Positions 45,735 through 56,567 of a stretch of DNA of 64,000 nucleotides are shown in pieces. Source of the DNA: Rhizopus sp. PT2906 (taxonomy: Eukaryota > Mucoromycota > Mucoromycetes > Mucorales > Rhizopodaceae); assembly GCA_025529335.1 (NCBI GenBank), contig JAMYHX010000149.1:1-64000 (forward strand), given 5' to 3'. How positions within the stretch are numbered: position 1 is the first letter of the stretch; each line of letters starts with the position of its first letter. Made by a program: the position numbers and the translations under genes. The notes beneath the pieces were generated by a model. That model was given only the letters and a program-made list of their open reading frames with translations. It searched no databases and was not told the origin of the DNA.

Positions 45735-46379
45735 CCGATGGCAAATTAGACATGATCTCCATTACTGTTTAACTCCATCCAAGAGCTAACCTATCCTATA
45801 GATTCAAACGCACAGTTGTTGACTCTTTTTTGATAGATTATTCTTTGGTTATGGCTACTTAAAAATAAATAATAAGCATGTCTTTTTATTCCTCATTTGT
45901 TGAAACTTTTTCTATTTTAACCTTGATTTATCTGAAAGTTAATAATGTCTTTTTTAACACTTTGCTTTCAAGTGTGCAAACACAATGTCTCACTAGCCTC
46001 ATTTACACTGTTAACTAGATGCGTTTATATTACTTGTACTTAGGCTGAATGTTGAGAAATATAAATACGCGCATCAACTGCGGTAAAAAGATAAAGATAG
46101 TTGGAACAGTAACATTTTGAAAGCAGCAAAAGAGCGACTGGATAATAAAATGATAGTTGCGATATTATTGTCTCTGTCATTATTACCAAAGTTATCAAGG
46201 AATAATAAAAATCAAAAGAAGAGGGGAAGGGAATGCTCTCACAGTGATTGCTTTATATCTCTCTTTCTTTATCTGCTGTTTGTCAATTTCTCCAACAAAA
46301 ACAAAGATGTTGCTGTGGTCTTTTTATTGTTGTATTTCTGATATTTACAAGATACATTATTAAAGGGTTATTTTCCAGA

Positions 46380-46667
46380 TTAGAATCCCTTAATCATTAA
46401 CCATTCCTTGATCTCATTGACATGATGTCCCTTGATTATGACATTTTGAGTGATTGGATTGACTTCAGCTACTGCTTCAGGGAAATCCTTTTTCAAATCG
46501 TTCACTAAGGCGTTAGCATCTCCCTTGATTCTACGCACAATTGTTGAGAGATTCGTTCTGCCATTCTTATATTCAGAATAAACAGGAAGACCCTTGCTGG
46601 ACGTACGAGAGACAAAGTACGAAGGCGTGGAATAAAGTCTCTTTTGACAAAGGAATGTACGCAACAT
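46380..46667 (-). CDS. Mitochondrial large-subunit ribosomal protein mL49 (Img2)
   Basis: Single exon of 95 residues. The N-terminus MLRTFLCQKRLYSTPSYFV is a basic import signal. The mL49/Img2 domain follows (SKGLPVYSEYKNGRTNLSTI, RRIKGDANALVNDLKKDFPE, and NVIIKGHHVNEIKEWLMIKGF at the C-terminus). The short length is usual for the fungal protein. The ATG at 46667 was preferred over upstream in-frame ATGs because it puts the import signal first. Confidence 0.88.
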   Translation of the reverse strand: MLRTFLCQKRLYSTPSYFVSRTSSKGLPVYSEYKNGRTNLSTIVRRIKGDANALVNDLKKDFPEAVAEVNPITQNVIIKGHHVNEIKEWLMIKGF

Positions 46668-47281
46668 GAAGAGCTTGTAAATATATATTGTTAATAAAAG
46701 GGAAAATAGTATAATCGCTTCATGCAATGATTTACCTAGATTATGTGTATTTAGTTTGTCAAAAAAAAAAAGAAGGGGGTGCTTCTTTACAAGGCAAAAA
46801 AAATTCATCTACAGTCCGAACGAGCTGAGTGGAAAAGCCACGCTTATGAGGCATAACGCATTCAGGGGCTTTAGTAGAGCCATTTCAAGGTCGTATTCTT
46901 TGGTCAGTCCATTATTGTTCAATAGCTCAAATAACCTTTTATCTATTGACTCTTACTTTGCAATGTTACAAAAGCTGCATCAATTTCTTCCATTATACAA
47001 AGCTTTAAGAAAGAGATACGTGTTCTTGTAAGTAAAAAAAAAAATCAATTGAATAATTCTTTAAGGACAATAAAGACAAGGTATCTTCTTGAAAGTATCA
47101 TCAACGGGGCTTAATAGATATCCTTTGAAAATCAATGATGTAGCTAATGTGTTTGGTTTAGCGGAGTAACATAATATAGAGGAAAAAGCCTGCTGTGACT
47201 CGGCAGTGACTTTTTTTTATAACCAAATTTTTTCCAGCAGCAGAAGATAAACCTTTCCTTTTGACATTTGATCGATTCAAC
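46668..47281. other. Divergent promoter region of mL49 and the Nop15-like gene
   Basis: 614 bp without a supportable gene. The frame 46756-47031 (plus) is antisense to mL49 leader sequence and has no features. A short (A)n tract lies at 46761-46770. Confidence 0.5.
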
Positions 47282-48356
47282 ATGCCTACGACTAGAAAAA
47301 CAGCTGCTACAAAGAAAACAGAACAGAAGCCTGTTAAGTCAGAAGCAAAGAAATCTGCTGCTACTGTAAACAAAAAACAGGCAACCAAGGCACCTGCACA
47401 AAAGCCTGTAGCCAAAAAGCAAGCAAAGAAAGTGAATGCTAAACAATTAGAAAGCTCTGACGAAGAATCTGAGGAAGAACAAGAAATTGAACAAAAGCCC
47501 AAGCAAGAAGAAGCTGAACAAGAAAATGATACAGAAAATGATTCAGAAGAAGAAGAAGAATCAGAGGAAGAGGAGATGACTGAAGAACAGGAGGAAGCCT
47601 TGAGAAAGAAGATTTTGGGCGACTTGGCTAGTAGTGACGAAGGAGAAGATTCTTCTGATGATGAAGATTTGATTGGTAAAAATGAAGACGTAGTTGCATT
47701 GGATCAAAAGCAAATGGAAGATAGCATGAAAGAAACAAAAAAGACATTTGAAGAGAAGAAGGACAAGACAAAGAAGGTAAAAGAGGTTTGAAAAGTTTTT
47801 TGAAATGCTTTACTCATAGCATGTCTTTAGAAGGTGGATACATCAAAACGAGGTGTTGTCTTTTTAGGCCGTATTCCTCATGGTTTCTATGAACATCAAA
47901 TGCAGAAATACTTCCAGCAATTCGGCAAAGTGACTAGACTTCGTCTTTCACGTAATAGAAAGACAGGTGCTTCAAGACATTATGGTTTTATCGAATTTCA
48001 AGAACCAGAAGTGGCTGAGATTGTAGCAGAGACCATGAACAACTATCTCCTGTTTGGACATCTTTTACAATGTAAAGTGGTTCCATCTGAAAATATCCAC
48101 GAAAAGTTATTCAAGGGCGCCAACAAAAGATTCAAGATTAGTAACTTTCGTGGTAAGAACCGTAATCGACAGAATAAAAAGAGAAGCGGTGAAGAACTTC
48201 AGGCACAGCATAATAAACTTAGAAAGAATGAAAAGCGTTTACGTAAAACCTTAAAGACAGCAGGAATAGACTATGATTTCCCTGGCTACGTAAGTTGAAA
48301 TCATTGACATATGTTTAATGTGTCGTTAACATCTCCTTTAGACCACTGAAGTTTAA
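47282..48356 (+). CDS. Nucleolar RRM protein (Nop15/NIFK type)
   Basis: Exons 47282-47776, 47831-48289 and 48342-48356 give 322 residues. The first 110 residues are Lys/Ala-rich, then Glu/Asp/Ser-rich, as in nucleolar proteins. One RRM follows, with RNP2 GVVFLGRIPHGFYE and RNP1 RHYGFIEFQEPEVA. The segment YLLFGHLLQCKVVP next to it is typical of Nop15 and NIFK. The basic tail (FRGKNRNRQNKKRSG) also fits. The yeast homologue is needed for 60S subunit assembly (ITS2 region). The last exon encodes only TTEV and the stop. Confidence 0.88.
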
Positions 48357-48846
48357 AAGAAAGATTCATTTGATTGACATATAATTAATAAAGAAAGCAT
48401 CTATGATTATAGCATTTATAGACACACGTTCGGTTACTCATTATTCAGAAAGGAAGTAGGGGTCTAGACAACTATTAAGATTGCATAATTATTTATTTCA
48501 ATATTATCGTCTCCTTTAGCTGAGATTCAAACTAGAACCTGGGGAAAGGAGGAGGGGCAAAGGGGTGCTCATCAATAAAAATGCCGCAAACTGGTGAATG
48601 TAAATCAGAGCATGCGATTTTACATTTCACAAATATTAAGTAAATGCTACGCAAAACGTCAAATATTATAAGGATACGGTCGTTATTCCAATTATCCGGT
48701 TTGCGTTATTTATATAGCAGCAGATCAGGCTTTATTATTCTTTAGAATCTCCTTAAACAGCCACGTCAATAACAATCAAAATATACAGAAAGATAAATAG
48801 TTTATTAAGTACAATCACACACACACACATACACACATTTTCAAAA
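48357..48846. other. Convergent intergenic region, 490 bp
   Basis: It lies between the 3' ends of the Nop15-like and bZIP genes. It contains a (CA)n tract at about 48817-48836 and no coding sequence. Confidence 0.6.
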
Positions 48847-49314
48847 TTAAACATTGAATTCCGCCAACTTGGATTCATCGTCATTTTCATGACGAAGATA
48901 CTGCTTTAGCATCTTTTGAGCAATCATTCGTCCTCGAAATTTGTCGAGTGTGATCTTTAGCTGCCTATTCTCTTTATGTAAAATGTTGACCTGATGTAAA
49001 AGTAGTTCGTTTTCTTTGGTCAGCCTGTGCACTGTCACTCTCATCTCATTGTATTGCCTATTCTTTTTGGCTCTGTATTTAGCTGATGCTGTCTTGTTTC
49101 GCAATCTTCTTTCACGAAGAGTAACATCTGGCATCGAATCGAACAATAGAGGAGGTAAAGACTTGTTGGTCGTTTCCGAAAAGTAGTCTGATCCGCTACC
49201 AGATTGTGATAAGGAACTTGGTGATAGACTAGGCGCGTCGTCAAGGCATGTTAAAGGTGTATCATTAGAAGTTAAAGTGGAGATGGCCATAGGCTTCCAG
49301 TTTTCCGCAGACAT
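48847..49314 (-). CDS. bZIP transcription factor
   Basis: Single exon of 155 residues. The basic region is RERRLRNKTASAKYRAKKNR, with the invariant N73-x7-R81 spacing. Leucines at 98, 105, 112 and 119 form four perfect heptads (HRLTKENELLLHQVNILHKE). The N-terminal 60 residues are Ser/Thr/Pro-rich. The basic region with an Ala-Ser-Ala-Lys-Tyr core resembles Cys3/Met4 and ATF4-like fungal factors, so a role in sulfur or amino-acid control is possible but not shown. Confidence 0.9.
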   Translation of the reverse strand: MSAENWKPMAISTLTSNDTPLTCLDDAPSLSPSSLSQSGSGSDYFSETTNKSLPPLLFDSMPDVTLRERRLRNKTASAKYRAKKNRQYNEMRVTVHRLTKENELLLHQVNILHKENRQLKITLDKFRGRMIAQKMLKQYLRHENDDESKLAEFNV

Positions 49315-51735
49315 AAAGTTTATATTTAAAAACCAGAAAGAGAGAGTGAGAGAAAAAGAGAGATGTAAATAGAAAAAAAAGAAAGCATTAAAGCACGATA
49401 TATATTCAAACCGACTTCAGAGTGACATCCCACGCCATATTCCTTTTTTATACACTATGTCTTAAAAAATCGCTCTGGGCGCTGTTATATAGATCAATTG
49501 CCAATGGTACCAAAAGGGCAAAAGAGATAACGTTGATTTCCTCTCTTAACCCGGCGCGCTCGAACATTATAGAACTCGGTTGTAAATGTTTTTCTTCTTT
49601 CCTTATTTTTAACTCCTTTCACCACACCATATCGATGCTTACTTTAAAGTGTTTTCTCTTTATTCTTCTCCCCCCTTCTCCTCCTTTTTCTACAATGTAA
49701 AATAACTCATTTGATAAGCGAGCCTTTCGTATACATATATATATTTATATATATATATATATATATATATTTAAGAGTAAGAAGCATCGGCAAGTGAAAA
49801 GAGACGCCATTTCTGTAACATCTTGTAATGACCGACAAAAATAAGGAGACCCATAGTTTATAATAATATTATAATGTTAATCCTTTGTAAATAAACAATA
49901 GACAGGCTCATTTATATTTCATACACACGCTTGCGTAGGAAAGGGAAATAACATGACTGAGCATGTACAATAACCTTGATACTGAGCAAAAATGTTTGAT
50001 TCAAGAAATAAAACAAAGAGTTGTTTACTATAAAACTGCATTGCACTGACCAGCCTTTATCGTTCATCAGATATTGTGTTATCTCTTTTGACTCCCCATT
50101 CTTATAGATAATTTATGACCCCCCTTCCCTTTTACTTGTCTACTTTTTTTTATATGATAAGAGGACCATTTTATCCATTGTAACTCTAACAATTCAATAT
50201 GTATTACAAACATTTGCACATCTGCACCTGTCATGCTTTGTTTGTGCTATGATGTGCCACTACTAGCTGGTCTAAAGAATATTAGCCCATTGATAGTCAT
50301 ATTCCTTACATTAGTTTCGTTTCGCGTAGTTGAGGAGAAAAAACTATCAAACGATGCTCAGGTGCACACTTTTTTTTTTTCTGATAGATACCACTTTCAA
50401 ATATATATAATAAGCTAAAGATCATATGTTCCTATGACTGTGCTTTAACTAGAAGCAAATATAACACAATGCAAAAGTGGTAAGATAATATGTATGCTTA
50501 AAGGGCATGAGACTAAAGTTACTAGCATGCAGCGTATGATAAAAGGAATGTTTATGTCCGATTCAAGCATAAAAGCATTTCTGTCAAACAAGAACATAAA
50601 TATAAAATTTTATACATCACGTACAAACGCATATCAATACGTGTAAGCAGAATCATTATATTCTATATTTTGTAGCAATCATGTATAAATTATTCTTAAA
50701 ACATTATTCGTACTACTTAGATAAGACAAAAAAGACTAGGCCATCTTCTTCTATTTCCTTCTTTTCTTCATTTCATTTACACAGCATATGCATTGCTTCT
50801 ATCCAAGCTAAAAAGAAGAAGATATGCATGAAACCCTTTTCATGGTAACCATGTGGCCCTCTTTTCTTCTTGTTTATATGTAAAATAAGGACATACAATG
50901 TAAAAAGGCATAGACCATCTCTGATCAATAAGCGGTAAAATTCTTCTAGTTAATATCAGCTGTCGTACAATGCGGTTGATACATCCTTTTTGGAAAAGCT
51001 CAAACAACATGGCAACAAAAATGACGTTTTGATTTAAGAAAAAACCAACAGTTCAATACATGTTGCAGTTAAAATGGAATAATTATATGACTTGATTCTA
51101 ATGGGGGGGAGTGCCTCGATCCATTAAAAGAAAAAAGAGAGATGAAGAATAAAAGGCAACTAACCGGAAATAGCCTAAAACGGTCCATTTTCCATTTTAA
51201 AGCTTGACAGATGAATAGTGGCAAAAAAGTATTAGACCACTTCTTGTACCACATCTTATTTAATGATTCTATTGTTAAATGGGGGTCATTAACACAACCT
51301 TTACAGACTATTGGTTGTGAATACTAGGTGAATATTAAAAAAAATTGAAATAAACAAAAAGTCAAAAAGACGTGGAAACCAGAATGGTTAATTTTACGGA
51401 TGACTTCTTTTCCAGGATGGAATGGAATAATGAATTCGTTTCTCTTTTTGTCATACACACACGTTTGCCGATCTAGTACCAAAATTCTGTCATGTAATAA
51501 ACTCTAAATGATATGCATTGAAAGATAGAATGGGCAAGCTATTGGCTAGCACGCTTTAAACACATGAGTGCTGAGATCTTTCAGTTATTATTTTGTACGC
51601 CTTGATCGTTTTCACTCTAAAAGACTTGCTTATATAATCTTACTATAATTGATTTGCCATCTTCAATTTTTTCTTTTCTTTCCCTTTCTTCATTCCTTCC
51701 CCCTTTCTCTCTTCCCTTGTTTTCTTGTACAATTT
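49315..51735. other. Gene-poor region, 2.4 kb
   Basis: It contains a (TA)n tract at 49735-49771 and many T runs. A word of 18 bases (ATAAGAGGACCATTTTAT) at about 50157 recurs at about 55759. No gene can be supported. Confidence 0.5.
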
Positions 51736-52551
51736 ATGGAAAGAGTGTTGCAGCTGGAACAGCTGCCAGTTGATATTCTCATCCAAATCTTTAACTATCT
51801 TGATCAACCTTCACGCTTACAAATCTGCTTAGTTTCAAAATTCATGCTGAAGACCTGTATCTGTATCATGTGGTATGTGCCAAAGTGTACAACAGCATTC
51901 GCATTAAATGCATTAATGGCAACAATAAATAATGGCAGTAATAACCTTTATCCTTATTCTTCATATATGTCAGGCCTCAACTTATCCTTTGATCAAGCAG
52001 TCCATATTGACGTTTGCTGTAACACCATCTTGTCATTAAGAACACTATGGATAGAGAATGTGGAATCGTTATCACCTACTTTTCTGAACCAGATCGCGCG
52101 GGATATTGCTGAACTTGGTCTCTCCAGATGCTCCAAAGAGACTATTAATAGTATTTCTGTTATTTTGGCCCGATATAAACAACGATCGAAGCTTGAACAG
52201 ATCGACATCTATGATTGTTACATGTCTGATCAGATGGTTCATCAAATGGTGGTATCAACGCCTATGCTAAAGCGCTTCAACTACTGTCGATCAGGATTCT
52301 TGTCCGATAGCTCGATTTTTGCTATTGTTGAACACTGTCAGCTGATTGAGTCCCTTATAATGACGTTGCCAAGGCACATTGTACAAGCTAATACCGTGAC
52401 CTTTGCCGCTCTGGAAGTGCTTGCTCAATTGCCAAGATTAAAGATATTTGTGTGTAGAGGACAAGTTAGGATCGCGACAAAACAAAACGAGGAATGGATG
52501 TATAAACATTGCCCGTCACTAATACACTGCGATTTTTCATTTGATACATGA
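51736..52551 (+). CDS. F-box protein with LRR-like C-terminal part
   Basis: Single exon of 271 residues. The F-box is at the start: LEQLPVDILIQIFNYLDQPSRLQICLVSKFM. The remainder holds irregular leucine-rich segments (LRTLWIENVESLSPTFL, LEQIDIYDCYMSDQMVHQMV, LKRFNYCRSGFLSDSSIFAIV) like those of fungal F-box/LRR proteins. Such proteins recruit substrates to SCF ubiquitin ligases. The ATG at 51736 was chosen because the in-frame extension upstream is a translated pyrimidine-rich leader. Confidence 0.82.
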   Translation: MERVLQLEQLPVDILIQIFNYLDQPSRLQICLVSKFMLKTCICIMWYVPKCTTAFALNALMATINNGSNNLYPYSSYMSGLNLSFDQAVHIDVCCNTILSLRTLWIENVESLSPTFLNQIARDIAELGLSRCSKETINSISVILARYKQRSKLEQIDIYDCYMSDQMVHQMVVSTPMLKRFNYCRSGFLSDSSIFAIVEHCQLIESLIMTLPRHIVQANTVTFAALEVLAQLPRLKIFVCRGQVRIATKQNEEWMYKHCPSLIHCDFSFDT

Positions 52552-54413
52552 TACAAACATCTAATATTAGAATTACACATGTATGATAATAGACAAACAG
52601 AGATAGACATAGCAAAAGATGAAGTATAAAACAGAAATAAACCACTTCTATTCTTTATTCAATGTACATCTAATAAATGAAGCTAATATGATGAATACTA
52701 AAGACACCAAGACACAAAAAAAAGAGGGAGGGGGTGCAAACGCGCATTGACCCAAGACGTAGCATGAAAAGTGTAGTGTTTATGAGATCTTATTGGCGGT
52801 TACCCCATATGTTGTGATCATCAAAAATCTCATCTACAATTTTCTCTCACACACTATCAAGTATATAAATACACGGCCCCTTCCTTTCTTCCTCTCTTTT
52901 TTCCTTCTGCCTCTCTTCTTTTATCTTTCTTATTTTCTTATCCTTTCCTCCATATTTCCTTTATTCTATTTTGGGATACATATCTTAATTCTCTTCTCAG
53001 ATTGGGTCAACGCTTCGTACTCATCATATACCTTCTTTTGTATTCTCGGGCATGAGTCGAGACCTTATTGAAGCAAACAATAAATGTATGCTTTCATCCA
53101 TTCGACCACCATATAAACAACCTTGAGTTTCTTTTTTCCAGCGGTAAAAGAATCTTTTTGGAAATAGTTGGCTCATTTAGTTAGTACAATGCTGTATGAA
53201 ACCAAAGTTTTTCTCCGCAAAACAAGAGTTTTTGTTCCTTTTGGTTACTAAAGTACCAAACAAGAATAAGACGGACAAAATACATGAAAAGATGAAAAGA
53301 AAGACAAGAGTTGTAAAAAGTATAGTGCTATAAGATTCTATGCTTTGCTTCCCTTTTTTTTTTTGCTTGTTTTGAGAATGCAAGTCTCAAGAGTAACATG
53401 AGTTGATAAGATTTAACCAATTATCACAATTCCTATTGTAACTCGTTGTGTTAGTAACACTGAACCTTATTTCTGCAATTTTTTTTTTTCTCTTTTGCCC
53501 CTCTTTTCAAATAAAAAAAAAAAACTTTACTGTATAAACAAGGAAAATCATTCTAAATGGAAAAGATCTTATCACCATGACAATGGTTAATACTTTCTTT
53601 ATCAAAGCTTGGATCAACACTAGGTTTAGACTGTGTAACATACAGATGATATGCTATATCCATGTTTGGTTGATAATCATTTCGATTACGATTGGCTAGT
53701 TGTCTTATGAATAGATTAATTTAATTCCAGACCCAATCATTTTCAAACTAGTTCACTTGGCGTTCCCCACTCTCTTCTGCTTTAAAGATTGTGTGAGTCA
53801 CTTTATCGATGGAAGAAAAAGGAAATAGTTGCACAAACAACCATATGGTTTAGGATAATAAGGAAGAGGAGACAGAATTAGCTGAGCGAATATGAGTAAG
53901 TATGTGTGTACTCTACGTTCGCTTGGGATAAAAAGTTTATGGATTCACATGACAGGAAAGGTTTCTCGATTTTTATATATAAATAATATATATACTTTAG
54001 ACTGTACAAGTATCTGTCATGGCAGCCGTAGTCATAGTGACAGAAGTCATGATATATAAATATTTTTTATATAAATATACACAACATAGTTGTATTATAA
54101 AAAAAATTGTGCCTCGAATCGTATTTATTTGGGCTTTTTGTTACCCTTGTTTTTTTTCATTTTCAGGTGTGTATCAGCGGTATTTAAATCTGTGGTATTA
54201 CTCACTCTTGCACAAAACTCAACCCAAACAAAAAATATAAGTAGTGAACCTTATATTTATAGCCTTTCTTTCTCTTTTTTCTGTCTCTTTCTTCTTTATA
54301 ACCATTGATAAATTCACTTGTTAGGTTTATTTACCTTTCAATAATCTAACGCTTTTATCTTCTTTAAACTCTCTACTACTCTTCCTCTCTCTCTCTCTCT
54401 GTCTCCGCGTTTG
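52552..54413. other. Intergenic with a possible small transcript
   Basis: A TATATAAATA at 52862-52871 is followed by a long CT-rich leader and a 24-residue ORF (ATG 53052, TGA 53126; MSRDLIEANNKCMLSSIRPP...). This layout mimics real promoters here, so a small or spliced gene is possible. The rest is AT-rich upstream DNA of the GATA gene. Confidence 0.35.
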
Positions 54414-55484
54414 ATGCAAATGGCTGAATCTGACGACTACTTGCTCATGTCATCTTCGGATATGTTTGGAAAGGATCATCTTCTCTCAAACTTTTTGCAA
54501 GATCCTTCTCTTTCGCCGGTTGTCGAAACCAGTTTCCCTTCGCCTGCCTCATCCACGGATTCTCTGGATAGTCCTGATGGAAGTGATCGTACCTTTTCTA
54601 TTGATCCTGCTGTACTTCAGAACTTGCCCCTTTCTGTTTTACAATCACTTGCTGCCATGTACCAACAACCTAATTCAACCGAAAATTTTGATCAATTTGT
54701 CAAGTTTGAAGAAGATAAATCAACACATGAGCCATCTACTGTCTCTCCTACGGCTTCTACTAGTACACCAGCTCCTGCTACGCAAACTCCTACCGCAAGC
54801 ACTTCCTCTTCTTCCACTCCCAAGTCTAAAGGAAAATCATACCGTCCTCCACGTCAATTGGAGTGTTTCAATTGCCATGTTACCAAGACTCCTCTTTGGC
54901 GTAGAACACCGGATAGAGCCCATTCTCTCTGTAATGCTTGTGGCCTCTATTACAAACAGTATGGTACACACCGTCCCCTTCATGTGCGTCAGAAACAGCA
55001 AAGTCCCACAAACAAAGAACAACCTGCTCCTTCTAATGATGTCTCTTATGCCGTTGAAGCTGCTGCTCATTTACTCCGTCCTCTTCTTAATCAAAACACA
55101 GCTCAAGAGAAATGCTTCAAGTGTGACCAAGTGAGGACTTCTCTTCAGAAAGGATCCAATGATGAATTGGTATGTGAGACATGTATTCAAAATGAATTGA
55201 CTGCTGTTGGTGAAAAACGTCGCTGCTCAGAAGAAATGGAAGGTCAAAGACCCAACAAGATGCCTATGTCGGAAACACCGGCCTTATTTCCTGCAACTAC
55301 ACATGCTGTACCACAATCACCACCACAAAGTATCATGCAGTCTAAAGAATGGGCCGAAATTGATGATACTCGCTTCAAGACATTGCTCAGTCGTATGAAT
55401 ACACAACAGATGCATGGGTTCTTGGGTATGCTCGAACGTCGATGTGCTATCTTACGTTCTATTCTTCTTCCTCAACAGGAATAA
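54414..55484 (+). CDS. GATA-type zinc finger transcription factor with a second, degenerate C4 finger
   Basis: Single exon of 356 residues. The GATA finger is C-x2-C-x18-C-x2-C at residues 151-176 ([17 protein letters not shown]... then [13 protein letters not shown]), followed by the basic tail [10 protein letters not shown] second Cys4 set ([14 protein letters not shown]... then VCETC, about 234-257) has x16 spacing and lacks the LWR core, so it probably does not bind GATA DNA. The N-terminus is acidic and Ser/Thr/Pro-rich, as in activation domains. The C-terminus has a conserved-looking helix ([18 protein letters not shown]). Regulators of this type act in nitrogen, iron or light control. 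Which one cannot be told. An alternative start is the ATG at 54420. Confidence 0.9.
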   Translation: MQMAESDDYLLMSSSDMFGKDHLLSNFLQDPSLSPVVETSFPSPASSTDSLDSPDGSDRTFSIDPAVLQNLPLSVLQSLAAMYQQPNSTENFDQFVKFEEDKSTHEPSTVSPTASTSTPAPATQTPTASTSSSSTPKSKGKSYRPPRQLECFNCHVTKTPLWRRTPDRAHSLCNACGLYYKQYGTHRPLHVRQKQQSPTNKEQPAPSNDVSYAVEAAAHLLRPLLNQNTAQEKCFKCDQVRTSLQKGSNDELVCETCIQNELTAVGEKRRCSEEMEGQRPNKMPMSETPALFPATTHAVPQSPPQSIMQSKEWAEIDDTRFKTLLSRMNTQQMHGFLGMLERRCAILRSILLPQQE

Positions 55485-56211
55485 TCCTTTTTTTGCATCT
55501 CTATCTTTTTTTTGTAAATTTTGATTCCTTGTTTATTTGGCTTTCTTTTCAACAAAAGAAGCTTTGTATATGTTCAACACATACATAGAGTGCTATAAAC
55601 TAATCTCTATGCTATTTATTTATATATTTCTACACTTTTAAAAAATATCTGTTATTTATTTCTTTAATATCATTTTATACCGTTCAACACTTTAATAAAA
55701 CCATTTGTCATTTTTTCTATTTGATTCATTAGTAATATCTTCCGATAAATTTCTCACGATAAGAGGACCATTTTATTTTCGTGTTCAGGAACCATTTGAC
55801 TTATACAATCTCCCATGACTCATTACTTTTTAGCAAACACAGCTTTACGTCAAGTATAGTTTGGTTTATATTCATATGATTTCATAAAATAATAATCTCA
55901 CTGAGCTGTTCTACTCTTTGATATCAAAGACTGTGTATTTTTCAAAATTGATTTACAGACAGGATACCCCAACCACAAGCTACTACCTATTAGGAAACAA
56001 TCTGTTTATCCCAAAGCTAACCACCCATTGTTCATGCTTTTGTAGAGCGTACAGAAAACTTAGTACAACATCTCAATCTAGAACAAAGTGTAATTTGGAT
56101 ATACCATATCTCTCAATTCTTCACGAGGCTGCACTCTATTAGAACATACAGAGGCTTTATCAATACACTATGCGGAATCATACGGCAGGAAAATGAATGG
56201 CCTACATTTTA
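55485..56211. other. Intergenic, 3' of the GATA gene
   Basis: AT-rich, no supportable coding sequence. It includes the second copy of an 18-base word shared with about 50157. Confidence 0.5.
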
Positions 56212-56567
56212 TTCGCACACTGATAGAAAAATGATAATTTCAGACAACAAATGAGACAACAAAATAATGATAAAAGAGAGCCCACAAGAAGCAAAAGAAT
56301 GAATAAAGAAACGATTAGTAAATCAGTTATTTACATTAATATTAAATACTTACATTCAAAGAAGAGGATTTATAATAGAAATAAAGAGGTCAAGATCAGA
56401 CTATTTATACAGAGTCTCTAACAACTTTTTCAGTTACGTGTTATTCATTAGTGTTGACCACATTTATCGTCTCTCAAAAAGGCAAAATTCATTGTCTTTT
56501 TGATAATAAAAAAGACATAGAAAATCAACTAAAGTGTAATTGTTATTGGTTTTAAATTGTGTGCGAA
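56212..56567 (-). mobile_element. MITE-like element, copy B
   Basis: 356 bp with perfect 9-bp terminal inverted repeats (TTCGCACAC at 56212, GTGTGCGAA ending at 56567), each flanked by TA. It is the inverted partner of 14913-15288. The small size, lack of coding capacity, terminal repeats and TA target duplication make it a non-autonomous DNA element. The ends differ from those of the Tc1 element in this window, so a different transposase moved it. Confidence 0.9.

Larger units (their letters stand above)
43982..46379. other. Gene-poor region, 2.4 kb
   Basis: AT-rich with no supportable protein gene. It contains the TATA/CT-leader unit at 45273 and the tandem units at 45506-45734, listed separately. 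Confidence 0.5.

Noticed and set aside
46117..46363. Two overlapping plus frames near mL49
   Set aside because: Composition follows local AT-rich DNA, with no splice pattern, domain or promoter layout.
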